Assembly (NCBI GenBank): GCA_018242295.1 | Contig: JAFECE010000010.1 | Span: forward strand, 67,724 to 131,723 | From: Pseudomonadota bacterium | GTDB taxonomy: Bacteria > Pseudomonadota > Alphaproteobacteria > Rhizobiales > Hyphomicrobiaceae | DNA length: 64,000 nt | Direction of reading: 5' to 3' | In this document: positions 25,678 through 33,878 of the stretch, piece after piece | Layout of the letters: the number at the start of each line of letters is the position of its first letter | Position numbering within the stretch: position 1 is the first letter of the stretch | Notes under the pieces: model-generated | Told to the model about the DNA's origin: nothing | Seen by the model: the letters and a program-made list of their open reading frames with translations, nothing else | Database searches by the model: none | Program-made: the position numbers and the translations under genes

Positions 25678-26084
25678 GCGCCCTTTTCCAGTCTCGTGAA
25701 CTCGCGGATGCAGCGACCGAAAAAATTCGTGTTTTCGCGCAGCCGCAGCGTCTGATGATCCTTTCTTATCTGTTCGGCGGCGAGCGAGGCGTAGCGGAGA
25801 TCGAGAAAGCAACGGGTATTGCTCAGCCAACGCTCAGTCAGCAACTTGCAGAGCTTCGCCGTGCAGATCTCGTCGTCACGCGCCGCGAATCCAAGCTGGT
25901 CTACTATCGCCTCGCGAGCGATAACGTGGTGCTTTGCGTGCGTACGCTGGAAGCGATGTTTGGCCGTGATGAGATCCTTGAGCCGGCAGAGGAGCAGGGT
26001 CAGCCGAGCCGACGCGCCGTCAAAGCCGCGGCTCAGACTGTGGAGGCTTCTCTTGGAGCGGCGGCCTTCGCGAGGATTATTTGA
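25674..26084 (+). CDS. ArsR-family repressor, BigR/YgaV-like by context
   Basis: 136 aa from ATG 25674, overlapping the peroxiredoxin stop. Winged HTH (about residues 20-85): RLMILSYLFGGERGVAEIE, then ATGIAQPTLSQQLAELRRADLV, then the wing with RRESKLVYYRL. This is the BigR/SqrR/YgaV branch of ArsR, usually controlling sulfide genes through two Cys that react with persulfide. Here the N-terminal position is Ser (LMILSYL), and only one Cys (C88) exists in the whole protein. So the classical disulfide/tetrasulfide switch is missing or different. C-terminal 40 residues form an extra helical tail. Confidence 0.85.
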   Translation: MSALFQSRELADAATEKIRVFAQPQRLMILSYLFGGERGVAEIEKATGIAQPTLSQQLAELRRADLVVTRRESKLVYYRLASDNVVLCVRTLEAMFGRDEILEPAEEQGQPSRRAVKAAAQTVEASLGAAAFARII

Positions 26085-26143
26085 GGCAATCTTTGAGAAT
26101 TGAAAAGCGCCTAAGAACAGAACGACGATTAAGCGCGTGAATC

Positions 26144-26314
26144 TCAATCCGGTAGTAAGAAATCCACGACCAAATCTGGCAGATTCTTCTTGTCGGGAAC
26201 TTCGATTACCGTTTCGACGATGCTCGCATCAGGAATGCCGTCTGGCTGTGCCGGGTTGACCCCAAGAAAAATCCGAGCCTCGGATATTCGGGCCTCGGGG
26301 AGGAGGCGTTCGTT
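26144..26314 (-). pseudogene. coding-like remnant lacking a start
   Basis: A minus-strand frame open from a TAG at 26315-26317 to TGA 26144-26146, 56 codons, with coding-like composition (ARISEARIFLGVNPAQPDG, then IVETVIEVPDKKNL). No ATG, GTG or TTG start is found within it, so it is best read as a 5'-truncated remnant. Family unrecognised. Confidence 0.3.
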
Positions 26315-26403
26315 CTATTGCGGCTTAGCTGCAGCAAGGGGGAAGTGGCGTCAGGACCGCGCATGACTCACTGACGAATTCAAAAGCGGTGAACGCAATA
26401 TCT

Positions 26404-27591
26404 TCAATCCTCGCGCCGGTGCACGTCGTGAACGACGATGCCTTCCTCGGGGCTCGGAAGCTCAAGCCAGCTTCTCTGCTTCAGGCTTCGTTTTGTATCT
26501 TCATAGCCGCTTTGCCAATGCTCGTGCATCGACGTCGCTGAGAATTCGTGGTCCTTGGCGTGCCCCTCGTAGGACTTCTGCTGATAGATGAGCTGCACGA
26601 TGGTGAACTGTGGGAGATTGGAAAGCTCTTCTTTGAGCTTGCGTTCATCATTGGTCAGATCCGCCTCGGGGATCCGACATAGGGCAGCGTAAAGCTGGCT
26701 CTTGCGCCGGTGCAAACGCCGATAGACGTCGGTATTATATCGGGTGCGTGATGAATACATGATGTCTTTATGCCGTCCAAGCACGTCACCCATATCGCGC
26801 GGAAGAGCCCCGCGAGACGAAAATAGGTCGACTTGGAAAACCAGCGTGTTGACTCGATCTTCCTGCTCTAGAAGGTGCTGCAACGGCGTGTTTGAGACGA
26901 TACCGCCGTCCCAAAAATAGTCGGTGCCAATCTTCACCATTGGAAATGCGGGCGGCAGCGCGCCGCTCGCCATAACGTGCTCAGGACCGATTTCTTCGTC
27001 GCGATTGTCGAAGTATATGAAATTGCCCGTGAGCACGTTGACCGCACCAACTGAGAAGCGCTTCAGCCGCTCGTTGATCAGAGAGAAATCAACGAGATCG
27101 AGAAGCGTCTCTCTCAACGGCGAACAATCGTAAAAGCTTGTCGCCGTAGCGGCGCCGGCAGGACTCATCCAAGCGTTCAATTTATGGGGTTGGAAAAAGC
27201 CGGGCTGACCTTGCGTCATCGTCACCATTGCGCTGGTCATGTTGCGGAGCTGGCGAAAAATATCGCCGTCCGGCGTGTACGACCAAATCCGGCGATCCGT
27301 GACGCGTCGCCAGAACTCTCTTAGCTTTTCAGTGCGATGACCTGGCTTATTGCCGGCAATAATGGCTGCGTTGATGCCGCCGATCGAGACGCCAGTCACC
27401 CAATCTGGTTCGACGCCCGCTTCCGACAATGCCTGATAAACGCCAGCCTGATAGGCACCCAGAGCGCCGCCACCTTGAAATATGAGAGCGATACGGCCGC
27501 ATCCTCGCGGGCGCCATGCGAGCTCTTCTCCTGGCTGTCGGGAGAAGTCGTGTTCCTTGACCCTGTCGGCGACTTTCGCGTCCATCAGCAT
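26404..27591 (-). CDS. patatin-like phospholipase with DUF3734 C-terminus
   Basis: 395 aa on the minus strand. Oxyanion loop QGGGALGAYQAGV, nucleophile elbow GVSIGG (S69), and DGGIVSNTP giving the Asp of the Ser-Asp dyad (about residue 232). The C-terminal part (roughly 280-395) is a helical DUF3734-like extension. In many alphaproteobacteria such a patatin is divergent from 3-hydroxybutyrate dehydrogenase and acetoacetate decarboxylase, exactly as here, suggesting a role in PHB/ketone-body or membrane lipid turnover. Confidence 0.88.
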   Translation of the reverse strand: MLMDAKVADRVKEHDFSRQPGEELAWRPRGCGRIALIFQGGGALGAYQAGVYQALSEAGVEPDWVTGVSIGGINAAIIAGNKPGHRTEKLREFWRRVTDRRIWSYTPDGDIFRQLRNMTSAMVTMTQGQPGFFQPHKLNAWMSPAGAATATSFYDCSPLRETLLDLVDFSLINERLKRFSVGAVNVLTGNFIYFDNRDEEIGPEHVMASGALPPAFPMVKIGTDYFWDGGIVSNTPLQHLLEQEDRVNTLVFQVDLFSSRGALPRDMGDVLGRHKDIMYSSRTRYNTDVYRRLHRRKSQLYAALCRIPEADLTNDERKLKEELSNLPQFTIVQLIYQQKSYEGHAKDHEFSATSMHEHWQSGYEDTKRSLKQRSWLELPSPEEGIVVHDVHRRED

Positions 27592-27798
27592 GTCCTTCCG
27601 CAGATCAGGGAAAGTCTAGGGCACGCGTTGTTGCATGCGTGTGACGCGAGTTCGACTAGCGTCCGTTGGCTGTCTGACAAACAAATCAGTTCGCCTTCGC
27701 AATTCGAAAGCGGCTCGCTTGTCACACAGGTTAAACCTCCATGCTTCAAAGCCCGTCGACGGCGGCTTCGCCAATTTTGAATGCTTCTGGGAGTGGAT

Positions 27799-28581
27799 AT
27801 GGCCGTCAAGCGCAACGCGTTCGTCACCGGCTCAACGAGCGGCATCGGACTCGGCATTGCTCGTAGCCTCGCCGCGCTCGGTCATAACGTCATGCTCAAC
27901 GGTTTCGCCGACCGCGAGGAAATCGAGCATCTGAAGGCCGACATTGCGACGACCTATAACGTCAAGGTGGTCTACAGCAACGCCGACGTGAGCAAGGCCG
28001 AGGCTATCGCGGGCGCTATCGATCAGGCGAAAGCCGAACTCGGCGAAATCGACATTCTGGTCAATAACGCCGGTATTCAGTTTGTTTCGCCAATCGAAGA
28101 TTTCCCGATTGAGAAATGGAATGCCATCATCGCCATTGATCTCGCCGCCGCATTCCACGCTATTCGCCTCGTGCTCCCCGGCATGAAAGCGCGTGGCTTC
28201 GGCCGTATCATCAATGTCGCATCCGCTCATGCACTCATCGCATCGCCGTTCAAATCGGCGTACGTGTCAGCCAAGCATGGCATTGCCGGGCTGACAAAAA
28301 CGGTCGCGCTCGAGGCCGCTGAGCACGGCGTGACTGTCAACGCAATTTGTCCCGGATACGTACTAACGCCTCTCGTTCAGAAACAAATTCCCGATCAGGC
28401 GCACGCACGCGGCATTTCGAAGGACGAAGTTATTCGCGACGTCCTGCTCGCTGCGCAGCCGACGAAGCGGTTCATAACCGTAGAAGAAGTGGCCGCTCTC
28501 GCGGCTTTTCTTGCTGATCAGCAGACGGCCTCGATCACCGGCGCGATCATTCCAATTGACGGCGGATGGACTGCACACTGA
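27799..28581 (+). CDS. D-3-hydroxybutyrate dehydrogenase
   Basis: 260 aa; ATG 27799 chosen with GGGAG just upstream, since an earlier in-frame ATG adds only six residues. SDR fold: cofactor motif TGSTSGIG (10-17), NNAG, catalytic S142, Y155 and K159 (YVSAK). Sequence features NAICPGYVLTPLVQKQI and AQPTKRFITVEEVAALAAFL strongly resemble PHB-pathway 3-hydroxybutyrate dehydrogenases. Converts D-3-hydroxybutyrate to acetoacetate with NAD. The acetoacetate decarboxylase follows 44 bases later. Confidence 0.9.
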   Translation: MAVKRNAFVTGSTSGIGLGIARSLAALGHNVMLNGFADREEIEHLKADIATTYNVKVVYSNADVSKAEAIAGAIDQAKAELGEIDILVNNAGIQFVSPIEDFPIEKWNAIIAIDLAAAFHAIRLVLPGMKARGFGRIINVASAHALIASPFKSAYVSAKHGIAGLTKTVALEAAEHGVTVNAICPGYVLTPLVQKQIPDQAHARGISKDEVIRDVLLAAQPTKRFITVEEVAALAAFLADQQTASITGAIIPIDGGWTAH

Positions 28582-28625
28582 CGATCTGAGGGCCACGGCA
28601 ATTCGCTGAACAGGGGACTTTTGAG

Positions 28626-29366
28626 ATGCGCGCCGAAGACATCCGCAACCTGCCCTCGATGCCGCTCGCGGGCCCGAGCTATCCGGCCGGCCCATATCGC
28701 TTCGTCGATCGCGAATACATGATCATTTCGTACGAAACGGAGCCGGCGCTCATCCGCGAGCAGTTACCCGAACCGCTGGAGCCGATTGAAACGCCGATTG
28801 TGCATTACGAATGGATCGCAATGCCGGATTCCTCAGGCTTTGGCAGCTACACCGAATCCGGTCTCGTCATTCCATGCCGGTACAATGGCGAGGACATGAA
28901 TTTCGTCGCCCAGATGTACCTCGACGACGATCCGCCTATCGTCGCCGGCCGCGAAATCTGGGGCTTTCCGAAGAAGTACGCTCACCCGAAGCTTGAAGTT
29001 GTCAAGGATACGCTAACGGGCACGCTGGAATATGCGGGCCAGCTCGTTGCAATGGGCACCATGGGCTACAAGCACCTTTCGATGGCTGGAAATGGCGCGG
29101 CCACGACGGCGATCCTGTCGAAGACACAGGTCAATCTTAAGGTGATCCCGGGCGTGGACGGCAAGCTACAGATCTGCCAGCTCGTGGCATATAACTTGAC
29201 CGAGATTTCGATCAAAGGCTCGTGGATGGGGCCGGGGCGATTGCACCTCGTGCCTCACGTCAATGCACCGGTGGCTGATTTGCCGGTGCGCAAGATTGTC
29301 GGCGCTCGCCACTTCATTGCCGATCTGACATTGCCGTTCGGCCGCGTCTTGCACAATTATCTTTAG
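28626..29366 (+). CDS. adc: acetoacetate decarboxylase
   Basis: 246 aa, the usual family length. The Schiff-base region GREIWGFPKKYAHP contains K116, equivalent to the catalytic Lys115 of the clostridial enzyme, followed by K117, which lowers its pKa. Other conserved pieces: YEWIAMPDSSGFGSY and NFVAQMYLDDDPP. It decarboxylates acetoacetate to acetone and CO2. Coupled with the upstream hydroxybutyrate dehydrogenase it gives a PHB/ketone-body branch ending in acetone. Confidence 0.9.
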   Translation: MRAEDIRNLPSMPLAGPSYPAGPYRFVDREYMIISYETEPALIREQLPEPLEPIETPIVHYEWIAMPDSSGFGSYTESGLVIPCRYNGEDMNFVAQMYLDDDPPIVAGREIWGFPKKYAHPKLEVVKDTLTGTLEYAGQLVAMGTMGYKHLSMAGNGAATTAILSKTQVNLKVIPGVDGKLQICQLVAYNLTEISIKGSWMGPGRLHLVPHVNAPVADLPVRKIVGARHFIADLTLPFGRVLHNYL

Positions 29367-29391
29367 CATCCAGCCGCAGCGTTCAGCTTGA

Positions 29392-29661
29392 CGGTGGACG
29401 TCTATCTTCGCCGTCGCGACAGAGGAAGGCGTTGCCGACTACACTCGGGCGCTGGAGCTTGGCGGCATTCTCGGCGTGGCGAACCGGCAAATCGGCATCG
29501 GCACATATTCCCCCCGCCTCGACCGTAACGGCAACTCGGTGCGAGGTGTCGCGAGCTATCGATTGATGTCGGATGGCCTCGGTCCGTACTCTTTTGACCT
29601 GACGACCACGGGTTCGGGTTTCGTGGGTTCGTTTTTCACCTCGGACGCAGCCGAAAGCTGA
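29392..29661 (+). pseudogene. C-terminal remnant of a glutaminase (GlsA-like)
   Basis: The frame following a TGA at 29389-29391 reads LELGGILGVANRQIGIGTYS, then PRLDRNGNSVRG, which matches the C-terminal part of serine-dependent glutaminases (pattern GGI.AV......I...SP.LD..GNSVRG). No catalytic N-terminal domain exists upstream; acetoacetate decarboxylase ends just before. About 85 codons survive, ending at TGA 29659-29661. It is either a fossil or a rearranged fragment. The region 29662-29840 is AT-rich and gene-free, probably the promoter of the STAS gene. Confidence 0.5.
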
Positions 29662-29840
29662 AGCCACATACCCAATTGGTCAAAAAGCCGGGAAGCGGCA
29701 CGAAGGGTCTGGAAAAAACGAGGCGTATGGATCAGGTCGAATGGGCCTCGGGAAACGCTGTGAATTCAGAGCCTTGGATCGACATTAAACTGTTATAAAA
29801 ATCTTAAAATAATGACATCTTAAGCTTGCGGGAGGGGGGC

Positions 29841-30179
29841 ATGATGCGTTTGGACCAGATTGAACTGCCGGGCGACGTGTTGAAAGTGAAGCTGACGGGT
29901 CCGCTTGATATTGCCGGCGCCGGGGAAATTGACATGCCGTTCAGCGTCATCGCCGGTCACAATGACAAGGTGATCGTCGACTTCACAGACGTAACCTTTT
30001 TAGCTTCGATCGGGATCAGAGTGCTTGTGAAAGCTGCGCGCGCCATCAGTCGAAGAAATGGGCGCCTCGTTGTTTTCAATCCGACCGAAGATGCGCATAA
30101 GGTTCTTCGTTCGACCGGCGTTGACACGATAATTATGGTCGTAACTGACGAACCATCTGCGATTGCGGCGTGTTCTTAG
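29841..30179 (+). CDS. STAS-domain anti-sigma factor antagonist (RsbV/SpoIIAA-like)
   Basis: 112 aa; ATG 29841 with GGAGG at 29831-29835 (ATG 29844 is also possible). STAS fold: KVKLTGPLDIAGA, VIVDFTDVTFLASIGIRVLVKAAR, in which the S/T phosphorylation site corresponds to a Ser in ASIGIR. The RsbW-like kinase gene starts five bases downstream. In partner switching, unphosphorylated antagonist captures the kinase, releasing a sigma factor or other target; a PP2C phosphatase on the opposite strand could dephosphorylate it. Confidence 0.88.
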   Translation: MMRLDQIELPGDVLKVKLTGPLDIAGAGEIDMPFSVIAGHNDKVIVDFTDVTFLASIGIRVLVKAARAISRRNGRLVVFNPTEDAHKVLRSTGVDTIIMVVTDEPSAIAACS

Positions 30180-30184
30180 AGTAG

Positions 30185-30601
30185 ATGAGCTTAGAGTATC
30201 GGATTAGCCTCAAACCTACCGCTTCTGAAGTGACGCGGTTCAACGCGTGGCTAGATGAGAAGTTTGCACAAAGCCGACTTGAAAAGTCGCTGGCTGCCGA
30301 TTTGAAGCTTTGCCTGAATGAGGTCATGGCGAATCTCATCAGCTATGGATTCGCGGGTACTGTCGAACCGTTGGCGCTCGTCGAAATTAGACTTCGTCCG
30401 GGCTACGCGAGTGCGACTGTCGCCGACAACGGAGTCTATTTTGATATCCGTGAATTCAATTCGTCGAAAGCGCGAGACCTGATGAATGGAGATCCCGGAG
30501 GCTTTGGTATTGCCCTCATCAAAGAACGCGCCAGCCGGATCAACTACCAGCGAGACGGAGGATTGAACCGGCTGGAGATCGTTTGCGAGGCTAGCCCTTA
30601 A
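30185..30601 (+). CDS. RsbW/SpoIIAB-like anti-sigma factor serine kinase
   Basis: 138 aa, HATPase_c_2 fold: N box CLNEVMANLISYGF, G1 ATVADNGVYFD and the G2 region DPGGFGIALIKERAS. Short like single-domain RsbW proteins. It forms the operon of STAS partner and kinase. The 3' end overlaps the convergent PP2C gene by 11 bases. Its target (sigma factor) is not in the window. Confidence 0.85.
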   Translation: MSLEYRISLKPTASEVTRFNAWLDEKFAQSRLEKSLAADLKLCLNEVMANLISYGFAGTVEPLALVEIRLRPGYASATVADNGVYFDIREFNSSKARDLMNGDPGGFGIALIKERASRINYQRDGGLNRLEIVCEASP

Positions 30602-32768
30602 AGCTCATCGCGACGCATGTAATATCATCCGATTGCTCGGTTCCCTTGCTAAATCTCGCGATTTCGTCCGTGAGCGAACGAACCAAATCAGACGAGGTCG
30701 AAAAGCTTTTCCGGTCCATCCACTTCACCAACCGCTCCTGACCGAAGACGCGGCCGTCGATGTTGAAAGCCTCGGTGATCCCATCGGTTAGAAGAAGCAT
30801 GGTATCGCCGGACCCCAACTGGCGTGTAGCCGTCGGGTATTCAGCGAAATCAAAAAGGCCTATAGCAGGGCCCATGTAGTGCAACTGTTCCCAGCCCTTC
30901 GAGCCAACGAGCAGGAGCGCGTCGTCATGGCCGGCACTGGAGAATGTCAGGGCACCCGTTTCCAGGTCTAGCAAAGCGTAGAAAATCGTGACGAACATAC
31001 CCTCTGTGTTGTCGCGAGATAGTATAGCGTTGACTTTCGAAAGCACGTGCCCGGGCTCGTCAACTTCAAAAGCAATGGTCCGCAGCACCGTTCGAGACAC
31101 GCTCATAAACAGCGCGGCCGGAACGCCTTTGCCGGAAACATCGCCGACCACAAAGCCGAGCTTTTTATCGTCGATCAGGAAATAATCGTAGAAATCGCCA
31201 CCTACGGACTTGGCGGGCTTCATGACCGCAAAGATGTCGAACTTGTTTTCAAGCGGACCCGTCGGAGCTGCCTGGGGAAGAAAAGTGCGCTGGATCTGCG
31301 CCGCCGATTCCATCTCCTGTGCAATGCGCTGCAGTGCCTGGCGGCCGCGGTTACGCTCGCTTTCGGCCTCGAAGTAGAGGTAGCCCGTTCCCAATATGTA
31401 GGCGGCGGAACTGGTCAAAATGGGGAACACTGCGTCCACAAGCAGTCCATGAGAAAAAGCCCAGAGGCTACCCGAGACAAACAGACAAACGGTTGCGAAT
31501 CCGACGATGGCGGCAATGCGTGCGCCCCACAGATAGATCATCGTCGCGAGCAGCAGGGTCGAGATCACCGTGACGGCGATTTCCATTCCCCGCGCGTAGT
31601 CCGGACGGACGAGTGGGGCACCATCGATCAACTGTTCCAGTGCCTGCGCATTGATTTCGACGCCGGAAATGACGGGATCGAGCGGGGTTGCGCGTAAATC
31701 GAGAAGACCCGGCGCGCTCGTACCGATGATTGCGATGCGGCCTTCGAGGCTGCCCGGCGGAGCGGCATCTCGGAGCACGTCGGCTGCAGAAATCGAGCGT
31801 TTAGGATCGTGCCGCGAGAAGTGAAGCCATAGCTGGCCATCGGCATCGGTCGGGATGATCGCGTCACCGATCCCGACCGTCGTAATGCCCGTGTTTCCTG
31901 TGAAGTCACCCTCCCCAGCGGTGCGCACGCGGATCGTCTTCGCGCCGCTGAGCACCCGCAACGACTCGCCAACGAGCGAGGGATAGAGCTCGCCCCCTAT
32001 GCCGACAAGCAGCGGGATACGGCGGAGGATTTGGTCGTGGTCCGGGAACCAGTTCAATGCACCGATTCCGGCGGCCTCGCGCGCAAGAACGGGGATATTG
32101 CCGGATGCGCCAGGGAAACTGTGAGCGAAAGCAGTGGCTTTCTCGCCGATCGTCGCAAACGATGCCTTGGCCTGTGAGGTGAAGCCCGTATTCCTGGACG
32201 TGCCGATGATGCCGAGCACGACGGGGTGGCCGCTTAGCGATTTCGCCATCACATCGTCAGGGGATGGGCCTTCAGCATACGTGTCGAGCAGCGGCTTTAA
32301 CGCGGGGGCGTTGCGCAATGCCTCCGGCAATTGGTCCAACACGCCCGGCGTCTGATCGGGAAACACCATATCGAATGCCACGACGCGAACGCCGGACGCA
32401 AAGAGCTTGTCAACGAGCCGAGCGAGGACGTCGCGTCTCCACGGCCAATTCCCGACTACCTTTATCGAAGGTTCGTCGACATCGATGATGCGGACGGGAT
32501 AATCCGTGTTCACTGCTTTCGGCATTGTTTGCTGCAAAACGTCGAAGCCGAGCAAGCGCAAACGTGCTATAAATTCCGGATCTTTCTCGCGAAGCAGCAC
32601 GCTTGCTGCCAGAACCCCGGCGATCAGCAGCCAGTAAGTCGCGCGAATGCTCAGCCAGCCATCGCGAGGCACCCAATTTTGCGGCATGTCGACGAAAAAA
32701 GCCCGTGGTGGATTTCGGAGGCCATGATACATAAGGCTCAAAATGGGGGAAATACTTTCTTCGGACAT
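30591..32768 (-). CDS. CHASE2-domain PP2C-type serine phosphatase (SpoIIE/RsbU-like)
   Basis: 725 aa from ATG 32768; start uncertain since no clear ribosome site is seen (32687 is another option). Order: an N-terminal membrane helix (about residues 45-60), an extracytoplasmic CHASE2 sensor domain with RIIDVDEPSIKVVGNWPWRRD, RVVAFDMVFPD, FSRHDPKRSISAADVL and RIAIIGTSAPGLLD, three further transmembrane helices (about 385-470), a coiled linker with QIQRTFLPQ, and a SpoIIE-type PP2C domain with VGGDFYDYF, VVGDVSGKGVPAALFM, SSAGHDDALLL, LTDGITEAF and SDDITCVAMS metal-binding residues. It presumably dephosphorylates the STAS protein next door. Confidence 0.9.
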   Translation of the reverse strand: MSEESISPILSLMYHGLRNPPRAFFVDMPQNWVPRDGWLSIRATYWLLIAGVLAASVLLREKDPEFIARLRLLGFDVLQQTMPKAVNTDYPVRIIDVDEPSIKVVGNWPWRRDVLARLVDKLFASGVRVVAFDMVFPDQTPGVLDQLPEALRNAPALKPLLDTYAEGPSPDDVMAKSLSGHPVVLGIIGTSRNTGFTSQAKASFATIGEKATAFAHSFPGASGNIPVLAREAAGIGALNWFPDHDQILRRIPLLVGIGGELYPSLVGESLRVLSGAKTIRVRTAGEGDFTGNTGITTVGIGDAIIPTDADGQLWLHFSRHDPKRSISAADVLRDAAPPGSLEGRIAIIGTSAPGLLDLRATPLDPVISGVEINAQALEQLIDGAPLVRPDYARGMEIAVTVISTLLLATMIYLWGARIAAIVGFATVCLFVSGSLWAFSHGLLVDAVFPILTSSAAYILGTGYLYFEAESERNRGRQALQRIAQEMESAAQIQRTFLPQAAPTGPLENKFDIFAVMKPAKSVGGDFYDYFLIDDKKLGFVVGDVSGKGVPAALFMSVSRTVLRTIAFEVDEPGHVLSKVNAILSRDNTEGMFVTIFYALLDLETGALTFSSAGHDDALLLVGSKGWEQLHYMGPAIGLFDFAEYPTATRQLGSGDTMLLLTDGITEAFNIDGRVFGQERLVKWMDRKSFSTSSDLVRSLTDEIARFSKGTEQSDDITCVAMSFKG

Positions 32769-32773
32769 TTTGC

Positions 32774-33568
32774 ATGCGGAGCAATTTGAGCCTTCAGCGT
32801 GTTTGCCAGTTCGTCGTCCTGCTCGCGGCACTATTGCTAACGTTCGATAGGCAGGCGCTTTCGGACGATGGTACGCCCGAAATCGGCACGGCCGTAACGA
32901 TCAAGCGTCAGGTCGTGGCAACGCTCGGCGAGGAAAAGCGAGATTTGCAGGAAGGTGGCCGGGTTCACCGCTCTGAGTATCTGGAGACGGGGAACGAGGC
33001 GCAAGCGGAGTTGAAGCTCGACGACCAGACGAAGCTTGCTCTCGGGCCGAACGCCGGTTTGAAGCTCGATGATTTCGTGATCGGAAAATCAGGCGGTGTC
33101 ACGAGCATCGGGGTCAATTTCATCAAGGGTACGTTTCGTTTCATCACCGGATCAGAAAAGAAAGATGCCTATCGCATCGACACACCTTCAGCGACGATCG
33201 GCGTGCGCGGAACGGTGTTCGACGTCTATGTCGACGGTAACGGCGATACCCTGGTGCTTCTCCATGAGGGCGAAGTCGATATCTGCACGAAGACGCAAAC
33301 GTGCCGCCGTCATAACACGGTCGGGCGCATCGTTCGGGCGACGGTGGGGGGCATACTTTCGGCGCCCCTCAAGTTTTCAAAGGACCTCATTCCGGGACTG
33401 GGAGTCGGCACTGCATTTCCGTTTGTTGGTAAGACCCTGCGTATCGATCCGATCCGGCGACTGAAAACCGCCGACATCATTGCGGATCCCGCGACGAAAG
33501 CGGGACGCTCTATCGCGAAGGGTGCGGGCGATATTGGTCGTTCGCTTCGGAAAGCCATCCCATTTTAG
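32774..33568 (+). CDS. secreted FecR-domain protein
   Basis: 264 aa with an N-terminal signal (CQFVVLLAALLLTF, cleavage near residue 30). The FecR core spans residues about 55-150: LQEGGRVHRSEYLETG, AELKLDDQTKLALGPNAG, INFIKGTFRFITGS and DTPSATIGVRGTVFDVYV. Such FecR proteins repeatedly neighbour CHASE2 proteins, and here the gene is divergent from a CHASE2 phosphatase with only five bases between the assigned starts, so promoters must overlap the coding ends. A basic tail follows the FecR core. Likely a periplasmic partner or ligand of the CHASE2 sensor (inference). Confidence 0.85.
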   Translation: MRSNLSLQRVCQFVVLLAALLLTFDRQALSDDGTPEIGTAVTIKRQVVATLGEEKRDLQEGGRVHRSEYLETGNEAQAELKLDDQTKLALGPNAGLKLDDFVIGKSGGVTSIGVNFIKGTFRFITGSEKKDAYRIDTPSATIGVRGTVFDVYVDGNGDTLVLLHEGEVDICTKTQTCRRHNTVGRIVRATVGGILSAPLKFSKDLIPGLGVGTAFPFVGKTLRIDPIRRLKTADIIADPATKAGRSIAKGAGDIGRSLRKAIPF

Positions 33569-33878
33569 ATTGATGGGGCGTACATTGGGGGGAGACCGCT
33601 TTGGGCAGACATTGCCTCTGGCGCGCCTCTTCACGTGTCCGGCCAAGCTCGGAAAGCGACGGCTCGTCGAGGTGGCCTCTCGTGCGCTCTTCCCTGCTCC
33701 GGAGGTCCGCTAATCCGATCGCGCGCGTGAACGATGCAATCAAGCATTTGCTCGGTGGCATGGCACGTTGCCGCGTTGCGCTGGACATATCGGCGTCAGA
33801 TGCCGACAATCTGAATTTGACCGCAAGGACCGGAGTGAAGGGACGGGGAGCACCGCTTATTTTGCGGAGCATGACACA
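33569..33878. other. gene-free stretch before the repair operon
   Basis: About 310 bases with no gene I can support on either strand. Only a long, low-quality reading frame antisense to the Ada gene crosses it. It must contain the Ada operon promoter, possibly with an Ada box, which I could not identify with confidence. Confidence 0.4.

Noticed and set aside
31047-31697. 216-codon plus-strand frame inside the CHASE2-PP2C gene
   Set aside because: Shadow of a well-supported minus-strand gene.
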